Source of the DNA: DATJPY01 sp035506135
Lineage (GTDB): Bacteria > Myxococcota_A > UBA9160 > PR03
Direction of reading: 5' to 3'
Assembly (NCBI GenBank): GCA_035506135.1
Contig: DATJPY010000018.1
Coordinates: 1 to 17,188 of the forward strand
DNA length: 17,188 nucleotides
Shown: positions 1 through 5,047 of the stretch, piece after piece
Numbering within the stretch: position 1 is the first letter of the stretch
Layout: each line of letters starts with the position of its first letter
Made by a program: the position numbers and the translations under genes
The notes under the pieces: generated by a model
What the model was told of the DNA's origin: nothing
The model's input: the letters and a program-made list of their open reading frames with translations, nothing else
The model's database searches: none

Positions 1-99
1 CTCCGTGCTGTCCTCCGGGCCCAGCACCGTCGGCAGCGCCAGCGCGGCTGCGATGGCAAGGAGGCCGATGGCGATCGCCGTGCCGCCCCATCGAGACAT
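1..99 (-). CDS. N-terminus of a probable secreted or membrane-anchored protein (partial)
   Basis: An open minus-strand frame starts at ATG 99 and runs off the left edge of the window, so only 33 residues are visible. They begin MSRWGGTAIAIGLLAIAAAL and continue through LPTVLG to an acidic stretch. This looks like a signal peptide or signal anchor: a short positive N-terminus, a hydrophobic core of about 18 residues, then a polar region. No strong Shine-Dalgarno precedes the ATG. The gene lies 49 bp downstream of the beta-helix protein gene on the same strand and may be cotranscribed with it. No family can be assigned from this fragment. Confidence 0.5.
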   Translation of the reverse strand, partial: MSRWGGTAIAIGLLAIAAALALPTVLGPEDSTE

Positions 100-148
100 G
101 CCGCTATTTCAGCAGCCGCGCGGGGACGCGTCCAGCCTCGCGCGGCGG

Positions 149-1471
149 CTACCTCCGCGGCTCCTCGCGCGCAGCGCGCCGCTCCGCGAGCGCCGCCAGC
201 GCCGAGAGACCCACCACGGCGCCGAACGCTCCCTCCGGCTCGGGCGCGGTCTCGTAGGCACCGATGTCGACGTGGCGCCCCTGGATGCGCGCGCTCCCAT
301 CGAGGTCGGTCGTCAGGTCGGCGGGCACGGAGCCGTCGTCGCCCGCGTCGATGGCCGGCGAGCCGGGCTTCAGGTGGTAGTCGCCGAACGCCGCGTCGAC
401 GAAGAGCGGGTCGGCGGTGACCGTCCCCGGCCCCGGTGTGAACGAGTTGCCGGCGTCGTCGAAGACGACGTTGCTCGCGTTCGAGAGTGTTCCGGCGGGA
501 AGGAAGAGCCCGTGCTCAGCGCTTCCGGCGATGATGTTGTTCGCCACGACGCCGGTCAGCGTACCCCCGCCGGATTCGCGCAGATCGGCGATCGCGAGGT
601 CGTCGTCCGCGAGCGTGTTGTCCACCACGGTGGCGGCGAGCGTGCCGGCGCCGGCGTCGAGCGTGATCGCGCCCACCTGACCGCCCTGGGGTCTCTCTCC
701 GGTGACGAGGTTGTCGGCGATGCGCGCCTGCGCGGTCCCCATGACCTGCGAGATCAAGATCCCGTCGTTGTAGCCCGGCCCCGAGATCCGATTCGCGATC
801 ACGTCGACGTCGATGGACCCGCCGCCCAGGCTATTGAGCACGATCGCACCGGAGCCCTCTCCCATCGAGATTGAGTTGTTGGCGATCCGCCCACTGCTCG
901 AGTTCGATTCGAACTCGGCCGAGATTGCGAATTCCCCTGCGCCGGGCACGGAGATCGTGTTGCCCGAGATCTCGAAGGTGAGCGCTCCGATCGTGGATTG
1001 CGATTCCTCCAGGAAGATCGCGCCCTCGCCCTCGTCGCTGAAGGGGAGCTCGATCGTATTCCCCGTGATTCGGACATCGAGCGTGCCGGTGCTCTGCTGA
1101 ACGACGGTGATCGAGCCCGGCTGCATGCTGATGTTCTCGATCGCGATCGAGCCGTCGCCCGTGGTCGGAGTCGACGCGAAGATCCCCGCGTTCACGAACA
1201 CGGGCGCGAAGCCCGGCGCTGCGTCGAGCGTGAGGCTCTTCGAGATCGTGACCGAATCGCCGATCGGGAAGTTGGTCGCGATCTCCACCACGTCGCCCGG
1301 AGCGGCGCCGTCGATGCAGTCCTGGAGCGTCGTCGGGCAGGACGGGTTCTCGTTTCCCCAGACCCAGAGCGTTGGAGGTGGCGGCCCGCAGACGATCGGC
1401 AGGCAGATCGACTCGGCGGTTGTGGATCCGAAGGAGACACAGGCGGCGAGCAGCAGGGGCAGGCGATTCAT
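149..1471 (-). CDS. Exported right-handed beta-helix protein with choice-of-anchor-Q-like repeat and PEP-CTERM-like tail
   Basis: A 440-aa protein that is probably exported and surface-attached. The start is the ATG at 1471 because GAGGA lies 7 nt upstream; an upstream ATG at 1537 would put 22 non-signal-like residues in front of the signal peptide MNRLPLLLAACVSFGSTTA. The middle (about 70-370) is a run of short repeats of the 'I.NNxI...G.I.V' kind (ISGNTI, IANNSI, IADNLV, VVDNTL, VANNII), typical of parallel beta-helix proteins. Near the C-terminus, PAIDAGD followed by DLDGSAR and HVDIGAYE matches the choice-of-anchor Q motif of surface proteins. The last 30 residues have PEPE, a hydrophobic stretch, then RR-rich basic residues, like a divergent PEP-CTERM exosortase sorting signal. 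No sigma-54 site is visible upstream. Function and ligand are unknown. Confidence 0.85.
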   Translation of the reverse strand: MNRLPLLLAACVSFGSTTAESICLPIVCGPPPPTLWVWGNENPSCPTTLQDCIDGAAPGDVVEIATNFPIGDSVTISKSLTLDAAPGFAPVFVNAGIFASTPTTGDGSIAIENISMQPGSITVVQQSTGTLDVRITGNTIELPFSDEGEGAIFLEESQSTIGALTFEISGNTISVPGAGEFAISAEFESNSSSGRIANNSISMGEGSGAIVLNSLGGGSIDVDVIANRISGPGYNDGILISQVMGTAQARIADNLVTGERPQGGQVGAITLDAGAGTLAATVVDNTLADDDLAIADLRESGGGTLTGVVANNIIAGSAEHGLFLPAGTLSNASNVVFDDAGNSFTPGPGTVTADPLFVDAAFGDYHLKPGSPAIDAGDDGSVPADLTTDLDGSARIQGRHVDIGAYETAPEPEGAFGAVVGLSALAALAERRAAREEPRR

Positions 1472-1575
1472 CGCAGCATCCTCGGGAGCGGCGGCAACGG
1501 GAGCGGTCCGCGCGCGATACATCCTCCCATCTTCCAAGGGGAGACGTCAACTGGCGTGCGGCGGCGACCTCGAGC

Positions 1576-1725
1576 TCAGCGCCTCTTGAAGTACTGGACC
1601 GCCCGTTCGTGCTTCTCCGCGGCCTCGCGGGTCGGGAACGTGCCGAGGTTCCGTCGGCGACCGGTCTTCGGATCCTTCGCGCGGGAGTACAGGCGGTAGC
1701 CGCCCGAACGAAGCTTGCGGATCAT
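1576..1725 (-). CDS. Small basic conserved-type protein, 49 aa
   Basis: This gene is short and easily missed. It encodes 49 residues starting MIRKLRSGGYRLYSRAKDPK and ending EKHERAVQYFKRR. The ATG at 1725 has GGGAGGA 6 nt upstream. The sequence resembles a family of tiny basic proteins I recognise from many proteobacteria, with an 'SGxYRLYS-KDPKTGRRRNLGTF' core and a 'REAAEKHERAVQYFK' helix. The fold is reminiscent of the AP2-like N-terminal arm-type DNA-binding module of tyrosine integrases (beta strands followed by one helix). Nucleic-acid binding is inferred from that resemblance and the high basic content. It starts 18 nt after the lipase stop codon on the same strand, so it is probably the third gene of that operon. 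No function is established from the sequence. Confidence 0.8.
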   Translation of the reverse strand: MIRKLRSGGYRLYSRAKDPKTGRRRNLGTFPTREAAEKHERAVQYFKRR

Positions 1726-1743
1726 GCGTCCTCCCGTATCCGA

Positions 1744-2415
1744 TCAGGCGGCCGTGCGCACGTGCCGCGGCTCCGCCCCCGCCTCGAGGCCCGGCGTCGA
1801 GAGCGCCTCCTCGATGCGAGCGAATCCCCGGGCGCCGAGCAGGAGCTGCAGGTGACCGCAGGGTCCCGCATCGACGTCGTGATGACCCGGCCCATCTCCG
1901 ATGCGCGCGGCGTCGGCAGGCACGAGCCGGTCGTGCGATCCGCGGATCGAGATGAGCGCGCTCCCCGGCGGCACCGGCGAGCCGGCGAGCAGCCGGAGCA
2001 GGCGGGAGTCGGGGGCGATCTGAGCGAGGGAGCCTCCGAGCGGACCGAGCAGCGAGGCGAACCGCGCCCCCGACGCTCCGCCGAACGGCGTCGCGAGCGC
2101 GACCACGCGCCGGACGCGGCGCCCCCGGTCGAGACACTTCAGCATGTAGGTCGCGACGAGGCCGCCCATCGAGTGCGCCACGACGTCGACGCGCTCGAAG
2201 CCGCAGCCGCGGGAGGCTGTCTCGATCGCGTCCACCAGCGTCAAGGCCGTATCGCGAAGATCGCCGAGGCCGAGCCCGGAGCTGAGGCACAAGGGCGGCC
2301 TCCCCAGCGCGCTTCGGATGCGACGAGATAACGGACCGAGCACGCGCGGGTGGCAGCCGTACCCCTGCACGAGCACGACCGGGCACTCGAGAAGCAGAGG
2401 CTGGTTGCGACCCAT
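1744..2415 (-). CDS. Lipase-like alpha/beta hydrolase
   Basis: A 223-aa alpha/beta hydrolase of the triacylglycerol lipase/PGAP1-like type. The N-terminus begins with the strand and oxyanion region PVVLVQGYGCHP (about 12-23), as in 'VVLVHGxxG' lipases. The nucleophile elbow is AHSMGG with Ser82. Asp162 in RGSHDRLVP and His188 in GPCGHLQLL are correctly placed to complete the triad. The region ALATPFGGA (107-115) is the conserved strand after the nucleophile helix in lipases that act on esters. There is no signal peptide, so it is probably cytoplasmic. The substrate is unknown. The start is ATG 2415, 7 nt after the stop of the 58-aa gene, which places it in the operon led by the sigma-54-like promoter at 2626-2640. 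Confidence 0.85.
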   Translation of the reverse strand: MGRNQPLLLECPVVLVQGYGCHPRVLGPLSRRIRSALGRPPLCLSSGLGLGDLRDTALTLVDAIETASRGCGFERVDVVAHSMGGLVATYMLKCLDRGRRVRRVVALATPFGGASGARFASLLGPLGGSLAQIAPDSRLLRLLAGSPVPPGSALISIRGSHDRLVPADAARIGDGPGHHDVDAGPCGHLQLLLGARGFARIEEALSTPGLEAGAEPRHVRTAA

Positions 2416-2422
2416 CGGAGGG

Positions 2423-2599
2423 TCACCAGAGCTCGCCAGGCGGACGGCGAAGCCGGATGGAGCCGCTCTGTAACATCTGGAGGATCACGGCCGTCACCTC
2501 GCGCTGGTTCTGCGTGACGTCCATGACCGCCGAGACGACGTCGATCAGCGTGACGTCGCCCTCCCGTCCGTCGACCGCGAAGCGAGGCACCGCTTGCAT
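2423..2599 (-). CDS. Small protein of unknown function, 58 aa, first gene of the lipase operon
   Basis: A 58-residue protein beginning MQAVPRFAVDGREGDVTLID. The start is ATG 2599 with AAGGAG 6 nt upstream; longer in-frame starts upstream would overlap the promoter and give an arginine-rich non-native stretch. The sequence has an acidic N-terminal segment, a predicted helix 'LIDVVSAVMDVTQNQREVTAVILQML' and a basic tail (RLRRPPGELW). I do not recognise a family. It precedes the lipase gene by 7 nt and is transcribed from the sigma-54-like site at 2626-2640, whose predicted start leaves a 15-nt leader containing the ribosome-binding site. It could be a small partner or regulator of the hydrolase, which is only inference from the coupling. 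Confidence 0.75.
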   Translation of the reverse strand: MQAVPRFAVDGREGDVTLIDVVSAVMDVTQNQREVTAVILQMLQSGSIRLRRPPGELW

Positions 2600-2625
2600 G
2601 GGATCTCCTTCTTCCCGACGAAGGA

Positions 2626-2640
2626 GCAGGACTCGTGCCA
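2626..2640 (-). promoter_or_regulatory. Sigma-54 (-24/-12) promoter of the 58-aa/lipase operon
   Basis: On the minus strand the site reads TGGCAC-GAGTC-CTGC. The -24 element is perfect, the GG-to-GC spacing is canonical, and -12 has C for the first T. The predicted transcription start is near 2614, 15 nt before the ATG at 2599, and the leader contains AAGGAG. Confidence 0.75.
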
Positions 2641-2696
2641 AAGCGGGGCGGCTGCTCCGTCGGCGCCTGGGCGAACCGATCCCAGCCGGGCCGCTC

Positions 2697-2708
2697 GGTT
2701 CTACACTC
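2697..2708. promoter_or_regulatory. Possible upstream activator site between divergent sigma-54 promoters
   Basis: The site reads TTCTACAC at 2699-2706 (minus strand GTGTAGAA) and resembles the TTGTAGAA/TTGTACAA dyads found upstream of other sigma-54 sites here. Its centre is about 62 bp from the outer edge of the minus promoter and about 35 bp from the plus promoter. It is a degenerate copy. Confidence 0.35.
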
Positions 2709-2736
2709 TCCCATGGCGGCAGGCGCCGGCTCGCTG

Positions 2737-2752
2737 CGGCATGAAGATTGCT
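2737..2752 (+). promoter_or_regulatory. Sigma-54 promoter of the low-affinity iron permease-family gene
   Basis: The site reads CGGCAT-GAAGA-TTGCT. The GG and GC dinucleotides and their spacing are canonical; -24 has C for T and T for C. The predicted start is near 2763, 22 nt before the ATG at 2785, with GGAGGG inside the leader. It is divergent from the site at 2626-2640. Confidence 0.65.
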
Positions 2753-2784
2753 CGAACGTCGGTGGTCCACCGACGGAGGGATGC

Positions 2785-3207
2785 ATGCCCGGAGCCGAGC
2801 TCGGCCGCGACTCCGACGTTCCCAGGCTCTCGCGGTTCACCCACCTCGCCAAGCGGGTCTCGCAACGGGTCGGACACCCGATCGCATTCGCAGCGGCCGC
2901 CGTGACCGTCCTGCTCTGGGCGGCGACCGGGCCGATCTTCGGCTACAGCGACACGTGGCAGCTCGTGATCAATACCGGCACCACCATCGTCACGTTTCTC
3001 ATGGTGTTCCTGATCCAGAACACGCAGAACCGGGACGCTGCCGCAGTGCAGCTCAAGCTCGACGAGCTGATTCGCGCGGTGAGCGGAGCACGAAACGCGC
3101 TCATCGACCTCGAAGAGCTGGGCGACGAGGAGCTCGAGCACTTGCGCGCGCAGTACGCCCAGCTCGCCGAACGGGCGAAGACGGGGCCTTACGAGCACGA
3201 GCCCTGA
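2785..3207 (+). CDS. Low-affinity iron permease family membrane protein
   Basis: A 140-aa protein of the low-affinity iron permease family (Pfam Iron_permease, the fungal Fet4-related family). The visible signature is two membrane segments (about 33-50 and 60-80) ending in FLMVFLIQNTQNRD, then a 'QLKLDELIRA' helix and an acidic cytoplasmic tail ending in EHEP. Bacterial members are short two-helix proteins, and iron transport by them is not established. The start at ATG 2785 was chosen because GGAGGG lies 4 nt upstream and a sigma-54-like promoter ends just before it; the longer frame from 2635 would run through that promoter. The gene is convergent with the 96-aa gene, 15 nt away. Confidence 0.88.
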   Translation: MPGAELGRDSDVPRLSRFTHLAKRVSQRVGHPIAFAAAAVTVLLWAATGPIFGYSDTWQLVINTGTTIVTFLMVFLIQNTQNRDAAAVQLKLDELIRAVSGARNALIDLEELGDEELEHLRAQYAQLAERAKTGPYEHEP

Positions 3208-3222
3208 CGCCTGCACGCCACG

Positions 3223-3513
3223 TCATCGGGCGGATGGGTCGCTCGGGGTGGCCGGATGCTCCTGGAGCAGCCGCTCGGCTGACGACTCGAGCCGCTTGAT
3301 CTCCTCGGTGCGCGGGTGCGGATATACCAGGAGCGCGACGTTCTCGAACAGGGCGGCGCTCACCACGCGCTCGAGCTCCTCCCGGGTCGAGGTATGCCGG
3401 CTCACGTAGCGGTGCAGATGGTCGAAGCAGCGGTCGAAGTTGTCCGAGAATACGTCGAAGGCCGTCAAGAGACGTTCCGCTTCGCCGCTGCTCGAGGTTC
3501 GATCGCTCGCCAC
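3223..3513 (-). CDS. Hypothetical helical protein, 96 aa
   Basis: A 96-aa protein with a GTG start at 3513, preceded by GGGAGGA about 10 nt upstream. It begins MASDRTSSSGEAERLLTAFD and has two aromatic/histidine-rich helices (FDVFSDNFDRCFDHLHRYVS, then EELERVVSAALFENVALLVY). A charged C-terminal helix (EEIKRLESSAERLLQEH) follows. There is no signal peptide or membrane helix, so it is probably cytosolic. I do not recognise a family. It has its own near-perfect sigma-54 promoter (3555-3569), with a predicted leader of about 30 nt. That places it with the other small stress-type genes of this window, though its role cannot be read from the sequence. Confidence 0.7.
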   Translation of the reverse strand: MASDRTSSSGEAERLLTAFDVFSDNFDRCFDHLHRYVSRHTSTREELERVVSAALFENVALLVYPHPRTEEIKRLESSAERLLQEHPATPSDPSAR

Positions 3514-3554
3514 GTACGTACGATCCTCCCGCTCTCACCAAGCGCGGAACGAGA

Positions 3555-3569
3555 GCAAGCGACGTGCCA
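3555..3569 (-). promoter_or_regulatory. Sigma-54 promoter of the 96-aa gene
   Basis: The minus strand reads TGGCAC-GTCGC-TTGCT, a full match to the -24/-12 consensus including the G after TGGCAC. The predicted start is near 3543, 30 nt before the GTG at 3513. Confidence 0.85.
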
Positions 3570-3611
3570 GAGCGGGTGGCGCCGACGTCTCCGCGCGCTC
3601 CGCCGCGCGGT

Positions 3612-3627
3612 GCTTTTGTAGACATGC
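3612..3627. promoter_or_regulatory. Possible upstream activator site for the 3555-3569 promoter
   Basis: The site reads GCTTTTGTAGACATGC, an imperfect dyad with GC...GC ends and a TTTGTAG core shared with copies at 4131-4148 and 10598-10615. Its centre is about 50 bp upstream of the -24 element. Confidence 0.4.
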
Positions 3628-3656
3628 TCAACTCGAGGTGGGTCGAGAGGGCGTGA

Positions 3657-3968
3657 TCAGTCCGGCGGCCGGCGCAGTGCGCGAGGCCACGCAAACCAGC
3701 GCAGATAGGCAGCGATGCCGACGGCGGCGAGCGCGTTGGCCGCCGCCACCACGCCCCAGCCCAAGAGAACGGCCCCGGCCGCCCACGAGTCCCGCAGGAA
3801 GATGGCCGCCACGACGCCCAGGGCGAGAAAGGTCGTCTCGATCCAGGCGAAGAGAAGGATGGCCAGAGCGACGGCGGGAAGCGGCCGGCGAGTGAGCGCG
3901 AGCAGGCATGCCGCCATTGCTGCGAAGCCGATGAAGGTGCCCGCGTGGATGGCGGCGTACCCGAGCAC
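3657..3968 (-). CDS. Four-helix integral membrane protein, apparently N-terminally truncated
   Basis: The 103 residues counted from the GTG at 3968 form four hydrophobic helices (VLGYAAIHAGTFIGFAAMAA, LPAVALAILLFAWIETTFLA, SWAAGAVLLGWGVVAAANAL and the tail before WFAWPRALRRPPD). The reading frame stays open upstream to a stop at 4101-4103. It reads SIAVDAWKATAFATPSALGS then AIFLGQW, which looks like genuine protein: the 'D..xG.PF.TPS.LGSA.F' segment I associate with a family of small membrane proteins of unknown function. No ATG, GTG or TTG occurs in that upstream part, so either translation starts at GTG 3968 and drops it, or the gene has lost its start (frameshift or decay). The family usually has one more N-terminal helix. 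A weak sigma-54-like site abuts the open frame. Confidence 0.55.
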   Translation of the reverse strand: MLGYAAIHAGTFIGFAAMAACLLALTRRPLPAVALAILLFAWIETTFLALGVVAAIFLRDSWAAGAVLLGWGVVAAANALAAVGIAAYLRWFAWPRALRRPPD

Positions 3969-4100
3969 GAGGATGAGGGAGGGCGCGGTCGCTGGGGGCG
4001 GCCACTGGCCCAGGAAGATCGCCGAGCCGAGCGCGCTGGGTGTCGCGAACGCGGTCGCCTTCCATGCGTCGACTGCGATGCTGCACGCCCTCTGATGGAA

Positions 4101-4115
4101 TCAAGCGCCGTGCCA
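4101..4115 (-). promoter_or_regulatory. Degenerate sigma-54-like site upstream of the membrane protein
   Basis: The minus strand reads TGGCAC-GGCGC-TTGA. The -24 element is perfect, but the normally invariant C of the -12 GC is A. The predicted start (about 4089) lies inside the open frame of the truncated membrane gene, where there is no start codon or ribosome-binding site. It may be a decayed promoter. Confidence 0.4.
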
Positions 4116-4130
4116 ATCCCAACTGACACG

Positions 4131-4148
4131 GCGATTTGTAGAAAGCGG
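4131..4148. promoter_or_regulatory. Possible upstream activator site for the 4191 promoter
   Basis: The site contains TTTGTAGAAAGCG (4135-4147), one base different from the right-hand part of the perfect dyad at 7451-7466. Its centre is about 51 bp upstream of the -24 element at 4191. Confidence 0.45.
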
Positions 4149-4190
4149 CGTGGCGCGAGCTGCGAATGGACGCTCTGCGCCCCGCTCTCC

Positions 4191-4206
4191 TGGCACGGGT
4201 CGTGCT
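4191..4206 (+). promoter_or_regulatory. Sigma-54 promoter of the four-cysteine small protein gene
   Basis: The site reads TGGCAC-GGGTC-GTGCT, with a perfect -24 element, canonical spacing, and G for the first T at -12. The predicted start is near 4217, only about 3 nt before the ATG at 4220, implying an almost leaderless transcript. Confidence 0.65.
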
Positions 4207-4219
4207 CAGCCCAGGACGC

Positions 4220-4513
4220 ATGAAGTCGACGATCGAGCAGTGGGAATGTCCGCCCCTCCGGGCGAAGCTCTCGAAGCATCAGTGCGAGCGGAATCGCCGC
4301 ACGGTGGCCGAGGCCCAGGCGTCGGCCGGGAGCTACGACTTCGCCAACAACGAGCGTCCGATGCCGATCCTCCGGTTGCAGGAATGCATCGGCTGCCGAG
4401 GCGTCGTCTGGTGGGCCCACAGGACGGGGCGCGGGCCCGTGTCGATCTCGATCGCCGCCCTGCGCGAGCAGCACTTGAGGGCCACGGTCCAGCGCAAGCG
4501 ATTGGCGGGTTGA
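4220..4513 (+). CDS. Small four-cysteine, probably zinc-binding protein
   Basis: A 97-aa protein starting at ATG 4220 (MKSTIEQWECPPLRAKLSKH). Cysteines 10, 22, 56 and 59 (C-x11-C, then CIGC) are placed like a structural zinc site. The segment LRLQECIGCRG is the zinc-knuckle half, and the first half CPPLRAKLSKHQC resembles the 'C(P)xxxxxLxxxxC' start of small zinc-binding proteins found near regulators. The C-terminus is a basic helix. A longer in-frame start at 4166 would overlap the sigma-54 site at 4191-4206. An AGGA lies 3 nt before the ATG but upstream of the predicted transcription start, so start choice and promoter conflict slightly. The gene converges with the zinc-ribbon gene across 2 nt. 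I do not recognise a named family. Confidence 0.7.
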   Translation: MKSTIEQWECPPLRAKLSKHQCERNRRTVAEAQASAGSYDFANNERPMPILRLQECIGCRGVVWWAHRTGRGPVSISIAALREQHLRATVQRKRLAG

Positions 4514-4515
4514 CG

Positions 4516-4944
4516 TCAGGTGCACCCGCGCAGCACGTAGAAGAAGAGCAGGATCGGGAGGGGGACGCCGAGCAGCCAGAGCAGGATCCACCCGACGCGT
4601 CCCTCGCGAAGGCGGCTCGACCGGTCCCTCGGCGGCCTGCTCGCGATCGCCCCGGAGAAGGTGGGCGGGTCGCTGGCAGGGAACGACTCGAGCGATGCCT
4701 CGTCCACCAGGTCGCTCGCGGCCTGACGTGCGCAGTGCTCGCAGCAGAAGTACGCCCCGTCCCGCTCGAGCCCGTGCCCGATGATCCTGCACCCGCAGTG
4801 TGCGCACGCCGGAGCCAGCAGATGGATTGCGCACTCGAAGCTATCGAAGCTGTGCCGCGACCCGTCGGGAAAGATCACCTGGAACGCCTTCTCGTAGCGG
4901 TTGCCGCACACCTCGCAGGTCTGCGTCGATATCGCCTCGTTCAC
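4516..4944 (-). CDS. Cysteine-rich zinc-ribbon protein with C-terminal membrane anchor
   Basis: A 142-aa protein with a GTG start at 4944, preceded by GGAGGA 8 nt upstream; an in-frame ATG at 5049 would run through the promoter. Nine cysteines lie in 10-71 (C10EVC13, C38, C47AHC50GC52, C67C68EHC71), as in a family of small zinc-ribbon proteins with 'CEVCGNxYxKAF' and 'CAHCGCRIIGHG'. A linker carries the motif ESFPASDPP (87-95), which I have seen in many unrelated short bacterial proteins. The C-terminus is a predicted membrane helix, GWILLWLLGVPLPILLFFYV, ending RGCT. So a metal-binding head is held at the inner face of the membrane. A sigma-54 promoter lies just upstream, divergent from the AI-2E transporter. 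The biochemical role is unknown. Confidence 0.85.
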   Translation of the reverse strand: MNEAISTQTCEVCGNRYEKAFQVIFPDGSRHSFDSFECAIHLLAPACAHCGCRIIGHGLERDGAYFCCEHCARQAASDLVDEASLESFPASDPPTFSGAIASRPPRDRSSRLREGRVGWILLWLLGVPLPILLFFYVLRGCT

Positions 4945-4971
4945 GACTCGGTCCTCCGCGCTCGGAAGGGA

Positions 4972-4986
4972 GCAAGAAGCAGGCCA
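4972..4986 (-). promoter_or_regulatory. Sigma-54 promoter of the zinc-ribbon gene
   Basis: The minus strand reads TGGCCT-GCTTC-TTGCT, with a perfect -12 and a -24 deviating at two positions (CT for AC). The predicted start is near 4960, 16 nt before the GTG at 4944, with GGAGGA in the leader. It is back-to-back with the plus-strand site at 5002-5017. Confidence 0.6.
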
Positions 4987-5001
4987 GGGGCTCGATGCCT
5001 C

Positions 5002-5017
5002 CGGCACGCCCCCTGCA
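5002..5017 (+). promoter_or_regulatory. Sigma-54-like promoter of the AI-2E family transporter
   Basis: The site reads CGGCAC-GCCCC-CTGCA. GG and GC dinucleotides are correctly spaced, with single deviations in each half. The predicted start is near 5028, 20 nt before the ATG at 5048, with GAGGA in the leader. Confidence 0.55.
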
Positions 5018-5047
5018 GACGGGATGTGGAGCTTTGAGGAATCGAGC

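Noticed and set aside
5..874. Plus-strand frame opposite the beta-helix gene
   Set aside because: Its translation is charge-rich and repeat-free, while the minus strand carries a signal peptide, beta-helix repeats and a sorting tail.
943..965. GGGCAC and TTGC in the beta-helix gene resembling -24/-12 elements
   Set aside because: The spacing between the GG and GC dinucleotides is wrong, and it lies inside a coding region.
1523..1560. TTGACG upstream (minus strand) of the beta-helix gene as a possible -35 element
   Set aside because: No acceptable -10 hexamer lies 16-18 nt downstream, so a sigma-70 promoter is not supported.
3101..4834. 577-codon minus-strand open frame spanning several genes
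   Set aside because: It crosses four better-supported genes and several promoters and has no coherent domain.
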